Shown here: in pieces, positions 1 to 6,974 of the stretch
How the letters are laid out: every line of letters starts with the position of its first letter
Position numbering within the stretch: the stretch's first letter is position 1
Assembly: GCA_027057185.1 (NCBI GenBank)
Contig: JALUJE010000009.1
Span: 1 to 16,519, forward strand
DNA length: 16,519 nt
Source of the DNA: Helicobacteraceae bacterium
Lineage (GTDB): Bacteria; Campylobacterota; Campylobacteria; Campylobacterales; Sulfurimonadaceae
Reading direction: 5' to 3'
Notes under the pieces: generated by a model
The model's database searches: none
The model's input: the letters and a program-made list of their open reading frames with translations, nothing else
What the model was told of the DNA's origin: nothing
Translations under genes and position numbers: made by a program

Positions 1-318
1 GCATTAACACCCAAAGATACGCTTAAAGAGCATATGGGAGCTGCAGCGCCGGATCTTTCTCAATATATTAAAAGTCGTGGTGAGCATTATCTCCACAGCT
101 TTATTAATGATCCTCAAAATCTTCTTTACGGTACATCGATGCCTCGTGTCGGCTTGACGGAAGAAGCCCAAGAAGATGTTATTACCTATATGGAAGAGAT
201 CGGTGACTCTAAAAAAGCAGATCGCGAATCCTTAGGATGGAAAGTCATACTTTACATGTTGGTTTTTGCTCTCCTGGCACTTGCCTGGAAAAAAGAGATC
301 TGGAAAGACGTCCACTAA
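1..318 (+). CDS. petC: Cytochrome c1 of the bc1 complex, C-terminal part (5' end outside window)
   Basis: The frame is open from base 1, so the gene starts upstream; 105 C-terminal residues are visible. They look like the end of the c-type cytochrome subunit of the quinol-cytochrome c reductase of Campylobacterota. A GTSMPRVGL segment supplies a likely methionine haem ligand. A helix-rich acidic stretch follows, then one C-terminal membrane helix (VILYMLVFALLALAW) and a charged end, EIWKDVH. This fits a periplasmic haem domain anchored by a C-terminal helix, passing electrons from the bc1 complex to soluble cytochrome c. The CxxCH haem motifs would lie upstream and cannot be checked. A hairpin follows 10 nt after the stop, so this is probably the last gene of a pet operon. 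The identification is by sequence character from memory. Confidence 0.8.
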   Translation, partial: ALTPKDTLKEHMGAAAPDLSQYIKSRGEHYLHSFINDPQNLLYGTSMPRVGLTEEAQEDVITYMEEIGDSKKADRESLGWKVILYMLVFALLALAWKKEIWKDVH

Positions 319-328
319 AACCTAATAG

Positions 329-355
329 GATGAGAAGTATTTATGACTTCTCATC
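329..355 (+). terminator. Intrinsic terminator after petC
   Basis: A perfect 10-bp stem, GATGAGAAGT (329-338) with ACTTCTCATC (346-355), closes a 7-nt loop. ACC and then a TTTTTATA run follow. It lies just after the petC stop codon and fits a Rho-independent terminator, although the U-tract begins 4 nt after the stem. Confidence 0.75.
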
Positions 356-682
356 ACCATTTTTATATCTACCTTTAGAAAATTCAAATACCTCTTTTTT
401 TAATATAGTTCCAGAGATGATAAGCCCCTAAAGATAAAAATTATTGTTTTAATGACGGGTAAATAGCCTATTTTACGCATTTTGTGTAGTGTTGTAGTAG
501 TAATTTTATAATTTAATGAAGAGTTAATATTAAATTAAAAAAACTTAATATAGAATATAGGGTGACTTTATAAAGCATCTAGTTTTTGGGGTGTCATAAA
601 GCAGGTATGTTTTATGAATGGTACTTATCGTTTGGTACTAAAGAAGCAAGGTACTTTGTAAAAACAAGAAACAGGAGTGTAA
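356..682 (+). promoter_or_regulatory. Long AT-rich region upstream of the porin, with candidate -10 boxes
   Basis: No credible gene is seen here. The stretch is very AT-rich between about 480 and 570. A perfect TATAAT lies at 507-512 and a weaker TAGAAT at 551-556; neither has a clear -35 box, as is usual for Campylobacterota. Use of either would give the porin mRNA a leader of more than 110 nt. GGTACT occurs three times in 36 nt (620, 634 and 650). The porin Shine-Dalgarno AGGAGTG is about 6 nt before its ATG at 683. Promoter calls are weak; the leader length is inferred. Confidence 0.4.
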
Positions 683-1849
683 ATGAAAAAATTAATGATT
701 TCAATGGCGGCAGCGTCACTGGTAACTGGTGCAGTAGCAACTGCAGATGTAGATGTGAATGTTGGCGGTCAAGCAGCGCTTTATTATCAAACAGCAGATA
801 CGGATGCTGATGGATTTTTCCACCAAAACAGCTCAATGGCGAATATCGGTCTCCAGTTAAATGCGGACAGTGATATTGGTAATGGGTTTGGTTTGGGTGG
901 TCAATACACTATGTTAGGGACACTGGGTTTAGAAAAAAATCTGGTAAGCGACATTAGACAAAGTGCAAATGGCGGTCTTAATGGTGGTGCCTTGACAAAA
1001 GTGTATATTACAAAAAAAGCAGGCAATACTCTAGTTAAACTGGGTCGTCAAGAGCTTCCTAAATCACTCTCTCCATTGGCATTCTCTGAGTCTTGGACTG
1101 TTTTCAAAAATACGTTTGATGCGGCAGTTGTCATTAACAGTGACCTTCCAGAAACTACTTTGGTGGGTGCGTATGTTTCCACATCAAACAAGCATGGGGA
1201 CTTAAGTAATTTTTCCGATTTGGTGGTCAACAGTTCTTTAGGTGTGGCTAAAGGTGCTTATATGTTGACAGCAGCTACCAAACTGATTCCTATGACAGCA
1301 TTAACATTGTCATATTATTTTATGGATAATGTTGCTGTTGCCGGTGATTCATCTGCAATTTGGGCAGATGCACAAATCAGTGGTTTACCGGTCGCTATTG
1401 GTCTACAGGCCGGTACAATTATGCCGGACACTTCAGGTCTTGACGATACGGTGGCTTACGGTATTAAAATTGGTGGGGACTTTGGTCCAGTGAGTGCCAG
1501 TTTAGCATATACTTCTGTTGATGATGGTACGGCTAAATTTCAAAATGTGGGTACCGGTGTTAAAACACCGCTCTATACACAGGCAATTTACAACCAGGCA
1601 TTTATCAGCCAGGATTCTGATTCTTTTGGTCTGAAAGCGGCTATGGGTGTCGGTGCTGGTAAAGTGATTCTTCACGGTGTTATGTCAAGTGGTGGTGTCA
1701 ATGACGCTAATGACTATAACGAATTAGATGTCGTTTACAAAACCAGTGCATTGGGTATGGACATGTTCGCAGCTTACATTTTACGTGATCACGATGATGC
1801 GATCATTGACGCCGATAATATTCGTTTCTGGACACGTTATAACTTCTAG
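683..1849 (+). CDS. Outer-membrane beta-barrel porin (Opr-like family of Campylobacterota)
   Basis: The 388-residue protein has a signal peptide: positive MKK, a hydrophobic core and an ATA|D cleavage site after about residue 21. The mature part is rich in Gly, Ser, Ala, Asp and Asn, has almost no cysteine, and shows many alternating hydrophobic/polar strands. It ends in ...FWTRYNF, the terminal Phe that outer-membrane barrels use for BAM recognition. The length suits a 16- to 18-stranded general or ion-selective porin for small hydrophilic solutes. It is monocistronic as far as the sequence shows: a long AT-rich leader upstream and a weak hairpin downstream. The start is well placed, with AGGAGTG about 6 nt before the ATG. 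Substrate specificity cannot be read from the sequence. Confidence 0.82.
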   Translation: MKKLMISMAAASLVTGAVATADVDVNVGGQAALYYQTADTDADGFFHQNSSMANIGLQLNADSDIGNGFGLGGQYTMLGTLGLEKNLVSDIRQSANGGLNGGALTKVYITKKAGNTLVKLGRQELPKSLSPLAFSESWTVFKNTFDAAVVINSDLPETTLVGAYVSTSNKHGDLSNFSDLVVNSSLGVAKGAYMLTAATKLIPMTALTLSYYFMDNVAVAGDSSAIWADAQISGLPVAIGLQAGTIMPDTSGLDDTVAYGIKIGGDFGPVSASLAYTSVDDGTAKFQNVGTGVKTPLYTQAIYNQAFISQDSDSFGLKAAMGVGAGKVILHGVMSSGGVNDANDYNELDVVYKTSALGMDMFAAYILRDHDDAIIDADNIRFWTRYNF

Positions 1850-1869
1850 TCCTATTTAGATAGTTCCAT

Positions 1870-1884
1870 GAGGCGCTCTGCCTC
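1870..1884 (+). terminator. Weak hairpin after the porin, possible terminator
   Basis: GAGGC (1870-1874) pairs with GCCTC (1880-1884) around a 5-nt loop. TT follows at once, but the true T-run (CTCTTTTTCTTT) comes about 16 nt later, where a second CCTC could pair with the same GAGG. It is a plausible but weak terminator. Confidence 0.35.
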
Positions 1885-1936
1885 TTGGGCATGTCACCTC
1901 TTTTTCTTTACCTGTTAGCTCTTTATAATATCGCAG

Positions 1937-1945
1937 TGCTATAAT
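1937..1945 (+). promoter_or_regulatory. Extended -10 promoter for moaA-queE-queD
   Basis: TGCTATAAT is a perfect extended -10 (TGnTATAAT). Transcription would start near 1952, giving a leader of about 25 nt before the GTG start at 1977. A second TATAAT lies at 1924-1929. The first box overlaps the ATG at 1944, which argues that this ATG is not the translation start. Confidence 0.6.
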
Positions 1946-1976
1946 GTCTATAGATTATACTTTTAAGGATATATTG

Positions 1977-2942
1977 GTGTTAATAGACAGTTTTAATCGT
2001 CAGGTTAATTACCTTCGTATTTCAGTTACGGAACGATGTAACTTTAGATGTCAGTACTGCATGCCTGAAAAGCCTTTTTCTTGGGTACCTAAAGAGAAGA
2101 TACTTAGCTTTGAAGCCCTTTTTTCTTTTGTTAAAGTTTGTATTGACGAGGGGATTAACAAAGTCCGTATTACCGGTGGAGAACCACTGCTTAGAGAAGA
2201 TCTCCATACGTTTATTGCCATGATTTGTGACTACAAAAGTGATATAGATTTGGCAATGACCACCAACGGATACCTCTTAGAACAGCACGCCCAAAAACTC
2301 AAAGATGCCGGTTTGCAACGCATTAATATCTCTATTGATACGTTACAGCCGGAAGTTGCACGTAAGATTACACAAAAAGAGGTACTCAAAGAGGTACTTT
2401 TAGGTGTAGATGCGGCATTACAAGTCGGACTTAAGGTCAAAATTAATATGGTGCCGATGAAGGGACTCAATGAACATGAAATTCTTGATATACTGGAGTA
2501 TTGCAAAGCTCGTGATATGAGTGTGCGTTTTATAGAGTATATGGAAAATGTCCATGCACAAGTAGATATTTCGGGGATGAAAAGTAAGGAGCTGTTGGCG
2601 GTGATTGGTTCGAAATATGCTTTTACAGATGAGGGCTTTGATGGTCATTCGCCCTCACACTATTACCGTTTAGATGATGGTTATGTTTTTGGTATTATTG
2701 AACCTTATAACGACGATTTTTGTGTAACATGCAATCGTATTCGTCTGACGGCAGAAGGACTACTGATACCGTGTCTTTATTTTGATGAGGCAATGAGCAT
2801 TAAAGAGGCGGTAGGGCAAGGCAATATTGCCGAAGCGGCGCGAATTTTAAAAGAAGTGGTACGTACCAAGCCTGAAAAAAATCGCTGGGGAGATAGCGAG
2901 GGTGAAATTTCCAAACGCGCATTTTATGAGACGGGTGGCTGA
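1977..2942 (+). CDS. moaA: GTP 3',8-cyclase MoaA (radical SAM, molybdopterin synthesis step 1)
   Basis: MoaA converts GTP to 3',8-cyclo-GTP, the first step of molybdenum cofactor synthesis, in the cytoplasm. With the GTG start at 1977 the protein has 321 residues. The radical SAM cluster motif CNFRCQYC uses C21, C25 and C28. The SAM-binding TGGEP is at 66-70. The second 4Fe-4S cluster of MoaA is carried by C249, C252 and C266 near the C-terminus. The chain ends in ETGG, the double glycine known to matter for MoaA activity. The GTG start is preferred because AAGGAT (1965-1970) lies 6 nt before it, the family usually begins near LIDSF, and the upstream ATG at 1944 sits in a -10 box. The stop overlaps queE by one base (TGATG), so translation is probably coupled. 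moeA, which acts late in the same pathway, is nearby on the other strand. Confidence 0.93.
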   Translation: MLIDSFNRQVNYLRISVTERCNFRCQYCMPEKPFSWVPKEKILSFEALFSFVKVCIDEGINKVRITGGEPLLREDLHTFIAMICDYKSDIDLAMTTNGYLLEQHAQKLKDAGLQRINISIDTLQPEVARKITQKEVLKEVLLGVDAALQVGLKVKINMVPMKGLNEHEILDILEYCKARDMSVRFIEYMENVHAQVDISGMKSKELLAVIGSKYAFTDEGFDGHSPSHYYRLDDGYVFGIIEPYNDDFCVTCNRIRLTAEGLLIPCLYFDEAMSIKEAVGQGNIAEAARILKEVVRTKPEKNRWGDSEGEISKRAFYETGG

Positions 2943-3700
2943 TGCTCTATCTGGTCGAACACTTTTACTCCATCCAAGGAGAAGGAAAATACACCGGCGT
3001 GCCGTCACTCTTTTTTCGCTTTGGTGGATGCAATATGCGTTGTGAAGGTTTTGGGTGCGTTGAAACATTGGACAATGGCAGCACGTTAGTTGGATGCGAT
3101 ACCCTTTACGCAGTTGATAAACATGCATTTGGTGCTATGTGGCAGGCAATTGAAGAGGTGGAGCAGCTTGTGCATATTTTCCAAAGCTACCCCTTGCCCA
3201 GTGATGTGGATGTTGTATTTACTGGTGGGGAACCGCTGTTACATGCCAATAATCCGGTGCTAGTTGCATTTGTAGAGTATTTGATTGTACACCACCATCG
3301 TGTTACGTTCGAAACCAACAGTGCCGTAGCAGTTGATTTTGAGCGGTATCCGGTTTATAAATCCTGTGTATTTGCACTTTCGGTAAAATTATCCAATAGT
3401 GCAGAACCCTATAGTAAGCGGGTACGTCCTGAAATATTCAATGCCATTATTACCCACGCCAATGAGAGTTTTTTTAAATTTACGGTAGATGCGCAGAGTC
3501 TGGAACAGGGGCTTGAAGATGAGATAGATGCCATTGTAGCACTAGCGGAGAAAACCGAAGTGAGCTGTATGCCTAAAGGCGGCAGTAGAGAGGAGGTCGA
3601 ACATCACACGCAAGCCACCATTGCCTACTGTAAAAAAAAAGGATTTCGCTATAGTGATCGGCTGCATATCAGAATTTGGGATCAGAACAAAGGGGTGTAG
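2942..3700 (+). CDS. queE: 7-carboxy-7-deazaguanine synthase QueE (radical SAM)
   Basis: QueE turns 6-carboxytetrahydropterin into 7-carboxy-7-deazaguanine on the way to preQ0 and queuosine in tRNA. The 252-residue protein opens with YSIQGEGKYTGVPSLFFR, the typical QueE N-terminus. It has a cysteine motif at residues 30-39 and FTGGEPLL near residue 95 for SAM binding. The motif is CNMRCEGFGC, that is C-x3-C-x4-C, rather than the canonical C-x3-C-x2-C; the third cluster ligand is therefore C39 or shifted in space. I recall related spacings in Campylobacterota QueE, so it is probably a lineage feature rather than damage. The gene is coupled to moaA by a 1-nt overlap and is followed directly by queD, which makes its substrate. 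This context supports the assignment strongly. Confidence 0.9.
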   Translation: MLYLVEHFYSIQGEGKYTGVPSLFFRFGGCNMRCEGFGCVETLDNGSTLVGCDTLYAVDKHAFGAMWQAIEEVEQLVHIFQSYPLPSDVDVVFTGGEPLLHANNPVLVAFVEYLIVHHHRVTFETNSAVAVDFERYPVYKSCVFALSVKLSNSAEPYSKRVRPEIFNAIITHANESFFKFTVDAQSLEQGLEDEIDAIVALAEKTEVSCMPKGGSREEVEHHTQATIAYCKKKGFRYSDRLHIRIWDQNKGV

Positions 3701-4282
3701 ATGATTATTCGCAAACTGTTTAAATTTGAAAATGCCCATATTGTTAGGGGTTGCAGCACGGAACGTTGCCGTTCATCGCTTCATGGGCATTCCTATAAAG
3801 TTGAGGTGCTATTTGAATCTGATTTTTTAGATCATGGCCAGATGGTCTATGATTTTGGTCTTATGAAGCAGCACATGAAAGAGATTATTGACAGCTTTGA
3901 CCATGCGATTGCTTTGTGGAGCGGTGATGATGCTACCTATCTTGAAGCGATGATGCAGTACTCAGAACGTTACATACTTTTGCCCGTCTCTCCCTCAGCA
4001 GAGCAGTTTAGCCGTGTTATTTTTGTATTGATTGATGCGTTGATGCAGTTAACGACATGTGTCAATGGTGAAAAAGAGGTGCAGCTTCATAGCGTGATTG
4101 TACACGAGACAAGCACAGGATATGCGCAGGGATTTAGAGACGATGCCTATTCTGAACAGATGGGTGTGATTGACTTAGAACAGATTATATTTTCCGATGC
4201 CATACAGCGTGAGTGGTCGAACAAAGATTTTTTTGACGCTATCAAACAGCAACAACGGTTTATTAATCCTGCTAGCGTGTAA
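3701..4282 (+). CDS. queD: 6-carboxytetrahydropterin synthase QueD
   Basis: QueD converts dihydroneopterin triphosphate to 6-carboxy-5,6,7,8-tetrahydropterin, the QueE substrate. In the 193-residue chain the zinc ligands are H13 (FENAH) and H28 and H30 (LHGHSY). SFDHAI (about 65-70) gives the catalytic Asp-His pair and VHETSTGYA the conserved Glu. The putative catalytic cysteine C23 is four residues before HGH (CX4HGH). E. coli QueD has CX3HGH and mammalian 6-pyruvoyl-tetrahydropterin synthase CX5HGH, so this one is intermediate. The protein is longer than E. coli QueD (about 120 residues), with an insertion after the DH motif and a C-terminal tail. The ATG follows the queE stop with no gap. 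The 3' end overlaps moeA, on the opposite strand, by 11 nt. Confidence 0.88.
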   Translation: MIIRKLFKFENAHIVRGCSTERCRSSLHGHSYKVEVLFESDFLDHGQMVYDFGLMKQHMKEIIDSFDHAIALWSGDDATYLEAMMQYSERYILLPVSPSAEQFSRVIFVLIDALMQLTTCVNGEKEVQLHSVIVHETSTGYAQGFRDDAYSEQMGVIDLEQIIFSDAIQREWSNKDFFDAIKQQQRFINPASV

Positions 4283-5489
4283 CCAGATCTTGTTGCGTTG
4301 GGCTATAGAGGGTAAAATGGGTAGGAATGATTTTCACACGGCTGTTGGGTTTAAGGTGTGAGACACGCTCATCAATCATCATAAAAGCATTGGATGTCGC
4401 CAAGGGCGAAACCATGCCAGGTGCAAACTTTTGGCACGGTTTGAAACATTGACCGTCATAGTACCCCGGAACCAACGCACGCCGTCCCGGTTTACATGTA
4501 AATTCGGCATCTAAATATACATGTAAGACACCCAAATATTTAGCGCGACTTCCTGAGAGCGCAGCAATAATGCTTTGCGCAAACAGTTCAAAATTCAGAG
4601 CCGCCGCAAGGGGATTTCCCGGAAGATTCAAGATCAGTGTTGTCCCGATGGTACCGAAGGTGGTAGGTTTTCCGGGTTTAATGTTGATTTTGTCAAAGAC
4701 TTTTTGAAAACCGGCGGCATGGAACGCCGCTTTGGTAAAATCGGCATCACCCACGCTCACTCCACCCGAGGTAATAATAAGATCAGCATCGAGTGCGGCG
4801 GTGATGTGCGTTTGAATACTTTCGAGCGTATCATCGGCGGTACCGATAAAACTAACATCACAACCAAGTTCCTGGGATCGTGCCACAAAAGTTGGAGAAT
4901 TTGTATTGTATAGCTGATGTGGTGCAACGTGTTCGTAGTGCATTTTCAATTCGCTTCCCGAGGCAAAAATGGCAACTTTGGGTCTTTTGTGGACATGAAC
5001 ATGAGAGATACCCTGAGAGGCAAGGAGGGTAATATGATGGGCACGTAACTGTGTTTTTGCTTCGAGCAGGCGATCTTCTTGCTCAATATCTTCGCCACAG
5101 AGGCGAATGTGCTGCGCCGGACGGATGTTCTTTGGAAGTATGATGCCATCAGTGGTGATGTGTACCTCCTCTTGTGGTACAACAGCTTCACATCCCTGCG
5201 GCAGTCGCGCTCCAGTCATAATTTTTACGGCCGTTTTCTCACTGAGTAGAATCGATTTATTGTCTCCGGCGTGAATGGTTGCAATAACATTGACACAGGA
5301 GCCGGCGTCTCTTGTTTTGACGGCATACCCGTCCATGGCAGAGTTGTCATACGGTGGTAGATTATGTGTAGCAATGACATCGCGGGTTATAACGCGTCCT
5401 AATGCATCCTCGATGGGGATCAGCTCACTTGTTTTTGGGGTGATAGATGCATAAATACTCTCTAATGCTGCTTCAACGCTTAATGCCAT
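4272..5489 (-). CDS. moeA: Molybdopterin molybdenumtransferase MoeA
   Basis: MoeA inserts molybdate into adenylylated molybdopterin, the last general step of Moco synthesis. The 405-residue protein shows the family blocks in order: PPYDNSAMDGYAV (45-56), KIMTGA (89-94), FASGSEL (175-181), YNTNSP (194-199), ITSGGVSVGDADF (239-251), KPGKPTTFG (271-279) and LPGNPLAA (289-296). The start at 5489 is chosen because AGAGGT lies 5 nt upstream and MALSVEAALE is a typical MoeA beginning; a longer 435-codon frame back to 5579 adds a sequence unlike the family. It is the only clearly minus-strand gene here. It is convergent and overlapping with queD, and divergent from the membrane protein at 5539, yet functionally tied to moaA across queE/queD. 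Confidence 0.93.
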   Translation of the reverse strand: MALSVEAALESIYASITPKTSELIPIEDALGRVITRDVIATHNLPPYDNSAMDGYAVKTRDAGSCVNVIATIHAGDNKSILLSEKTAVKIMTGARLPQGCEAVVPQEEVHITTDGIILPKNIRPAQHIRLCGEDIEQEDRLLEAKTQLRAHHITLLASQGISHVHVHKRPKVAIFASGSELKMHYEHVAPHQLYNTNSPTFVARSQELGCDVSFIGTADDTLESIQTHITAALDADLIITSGGVSVGDADFTKAAFHAAGFQKVFDKINIKPGKPTTFGTIGTTLILNLPGNPLAAALNFELFAQSIIAALSGSRAKYLGVLHVYLDAEFTCKPGRRALVPGYYDGQCFKPCQKFAPGMVSPLATSNAFMMIDERVSHLKPNSRVKIIPTHFTLYSPTQQDLVTR

Positions 5490-5516
5490 AGTACCTCTTT
5501 GAAATAGTATGTGTAT

Positions 5517-5522
5517 ATTATA
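5517..5522 (-). promoter_or_regulatory. Candidate -10 box for moeA
   Basis: On the minus strand TATAAT lies about 28 nt upstream of the moeA ATG, so transcription would begin near 5510. The same AT-rich stretch reads TATTATAA on the plus strand and could serve the divergent gene at 5539, with a leader of about 10 nt. No -35 box is recognisable. Confidence 0.4.
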
Positions 5523-5538
5523 AGGAAATTGAGGTAAA

Positions 5539-5955
5539 ATGCAGTTTATGGAAGAGATGTATGCAATGAGTATTGGCATTCACACTGCTGGAGTGCTACT
5601 GTTAATCGGGATAATTGTAATGAACTGGGTGCACCTGGCACGTGCTAATGATATTCGCGTCTATGCGAAGCAGATGCGGATTGTCATGCCGATCTCATCA
5701 TCGTTAATTTTTCTCATACTGTTTACCGGTGCGGTAATGATGGCGGCTAAACATCTCTCGTTTACCCTTGAAAATATTGTTATGATTCTCTTTGCGATTG
5801 CCATGATTGTCTTAGAGGCCAAGCGCTATGGTTCACTAAAGCATATCAATCTTAAAGCTCCTCAGGCTTTCCCCCGTTACAAAAGCAGGGTGTATCGGTT
5901 CTTTGGTATTGAGTTGGCAATGAATGTCATCATGTCGATTTGGATGCTGGTGTGA
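5539..5955 (+). CDS. Four-helix integral membrane protein of unknown function
   Basis: This 138-residue protein has four hydrophobic segments, at about 11-32, 50-70, 76-93 and 119-138, joined by short basic or amphipathic loops (AKQMR; EAKRYGSLKHINLK). The fourth segment ends at the very C-terminus. H15 and H32 bracket the first helix, but I cannot tie them to haem or metal binding. There is no signal peptide and no motif that I recognise. GAGG (5531-5534) lies 4 nt before the ATG; an internal ATG ten codons in is possible. The 3' end overlaps the likely rsmE GTG start by 4 nt (GTGA), so the two are probably co-transcribed. From memory, C. jejuni also has an integral membrane protein next to rsmE. 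It is a real gene by reading-frame integrity, ribosome-binding site and coupling, but its function is unknown. Confidence 0.8.
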   Translation: MQFMEEMYAMSIGIHTAGVLLLIGIIVMNWVHLARANDIRVYAKQMRIVMPISSSLIFLILFTGAVMMAAKHLSFTLENIVMILFAIAMIVLEAKRYGSLKHINLKAPQAFPRYKSRVYRFFGIELAMNVIMSIWMLV

Positions 5956-6623
5956 TTTTTATGTTTCATGAGGATGCGGGCAGTACACATTTACATGTAA
6001 AAGGAGCAGCGTTTAAATATCTTATTAAGGTGCGCCGTCATCAAGAGGGTGATGCCATTGACATCAGAGCTGAAGCCAACCCCCGTATGCTGCATCATTA
6101 CCAGATAGAACGTATTGAGAACCGATCGGCTCTATTGCGGCTTATGCAGAGTGAGGATCTGGTGATACGAGCGAATAAAACGCTGCATATTATCTGGTGT
6201 ATGATCGATACCAAGTCCATTGAAAAAGTGCTACCGATGCTGACGGAACTGGGTGTAGCTAAGCTATCATTTGTGTCATGTGCACGTTCCCAGGGAAATG
6301 TTCGCCTCGATTTTCAACGTTTCGGACGTATCGTCATGGCCGCAATGCAGCAGTGTGGGCGAAGTGAATTTATGGAGTTTGAACAATTACAAAGCCTCGA
6401 AGAGGCTGTGCAGCGTTACGATAATCTGGTCTGTTTGGATTTTGGTGACACGATGTTTAAGGGTACCGAAGCAATAGAAAGGGTACTGGTTGGATGTGAG
6501 GGCGGTTTTACAGATGCAGAACGTTTACTGCTTGCGTCGCAACAGAAATGTTGTTTCAATACACCGATGGTACTACGTTCGGAGAGTGCAGTCTGTACGA
6601 TAGCCACTCAGATATTATTATAG
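5952..6623 (+). CDS. rsmE: 16S rRNA m3U1498 methyltransferase RsmE
   Basis: RsmE methylates N3 of U1498 in helix 44 of 16S rRNA in the assembled 30S subunit, using SAM. The 223-residue protein has an N-terminal PUA-like part containing KVRRHQEGD and a C-terminal SPOUT knot with GCEGGFTDAE (181-190) and VLRSESAV (207-214). The usual knot signature is GPEGG; here Cys replaces Pro at 182. The GTG start at 5952 is chosen because VIFMFHEDAG aligns residue for residue with the usual start of relatives (MQFLYHE.AG) and GGATG (5942-5946) lies 5 nt upstream. An ATG at 5961 is the alternative. It overlaps the membrane-protein stop by 4 nt. With rsmI and rlmB downstream it belongs to a local rRNA-methylation cluster. 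Confidence 0.88.
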   Translation: MIFMFHEDAGSTHLHVKGAAFKYLIKVRRHQEGDAIDIRAEANPRMLHHYQIERIENRSALLRLMQSEDLVIRANKTLHIIWCMIDTKSIEKVLPMLTELGVAKLSFVSCARSQGNVRLDFQRFGRIVMAAMQQCGRSEFMEFEQLQSLEEAVQRYDNLVCLDFGDTMFKGTEAIERVLVGCEGGFTDAERLLLASQQKCCFNTPMVLRSESAVCTIATQILL

Positions 6624-6627
6624 AAAT

Positions 6628-6650
6628 GTTTTTTCTTTAATAGAAAAAAC
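6628..6650 (+). terminator. A/T-rich hairpin after rsmE
   Basis: GTTTTTTCT (6628-6636) pairs perfectly with AGAAAAAAC (6642-6650) around a 5-nt loop. The stem is nearly all A-T and is followed by AGGTTTTATT, so as an intrinsic terminator it is weak. It lies 5 nt after the rsmE stop and before the rpmE promoter, which fits a transcription boundary. Confidence 0.45.
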
Positions 6651-6651
6651 A

Positions 6652-6702
6652 GGTTTTATTCGATACAATTCGCCTCCATAAAACCCGATGCCTGTACGGG
6701 TT
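6652..6702 (+). promoter_or_regulatory. rpmE leader with two mutually exclusive stems
   Basis: GGTTTTAT (6652-6659) is complementary to ATAAAACC (6678-6685), and AACCCG (6682-6687) to CGGGTT (6697-6702, 9-nt loop). The two stems share 6682-6685 and cannot form together. The second lies wholly within the expected transcript and is a candidate for L31 feedback or another switch. The first spans the -10 box and may only act as DNA. Function is inferred. Confidence 0.35.
6664..6669 (+). promoter_or_regulatory. Promoter -10 box for rpmE-rsmI-rlmB
   Basis: GATACAAT gives a good -10 (TACAAT), with a start expected near 6676 and a leader of about 77 nt. The -35 region is just A/T-rich hairpin sequence, as usual in this phylum. 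Confidence 0.55.
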
Positions 6703-6752
6703 AGATTAAATATACAGATATACGTACATTGACGTGTATCAAAGGAATCAAC

Positions 6753-6953
6753 ATGAAAAAAGATCTTCATCCAAAATCTGTCGAGTGCCACGTGTCGTGT
6801 GCCTGTGGCAATGCATTTGTGACAAAAAGTACACAAGAAAATATGCAGATTGACATCTGCAATGAGTGTCATCCATTTTATACCGGATCACAAAAAATCG
6901 TCGATACCGCTGGACGTGTTGAAAAATTCAATAAACGTTATAATCGCGGTTAA
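6753..6953 (+). CDS. rpmE: Ribosomal protein L31, zinc-binding form
   Basis: The 66-residue L31 joins the 50S and 30S subunits at bridge B1b. It begins [20 protein letters not shown] and carries the full zinc knuckle: CxC (C16, C18) and CxxC (C36, C39), so it is the C+ form that needs zinc rather than the zinc-free YkgM type. [20 protein letters not shown] is the family's central block. The ATG at 6753 has AAAGGA (6741-6746) 6 nt upstream; an in-frame ATG eight codons earlier lacks a site and matches no L31. A structured leader precedes it, and rsmI follows after 21 nt with no terminator, so the two are probably co-transcribed. Confidence 0.97.
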   Translation: MKKDLHPKSVECHVSCACGNAFVTKSTQENMQIDICNECHPFYTGSQKIVDTAGRVEKFNKRYNRG

Positions 6954-6974
6954 TACCTACTGCAGGAACGGCGG

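Noticed and set aside
237..431. 64-codon frame running over the petC end and terminator
   Set aside because: It overlaps petC in another frame and crosses the terminator hairpin; there is no ribosome-binding site.
586..810. 74-codon frame before and within the porin start, considered as a leader peptide
   Set aside because: It runs far into the porin signal peptide in another frame with low-complexity Cys/Arg/Ser; no ribosome-binding site.
4575..4913. 112-codon plus-strand frame inside moeA
   Set aside because: It is antisense to well-conserved MoeA motifs, lacks a ribosome-binding site, and its translation resembles nothing.
5490..5579. N-terminal extension of moeA back to 5579
   Set aside because: It would cover the divergent promoter region and the start of the membrane-protein gene; the AGAGGT site and the family N-terminus fix the start at 5489.
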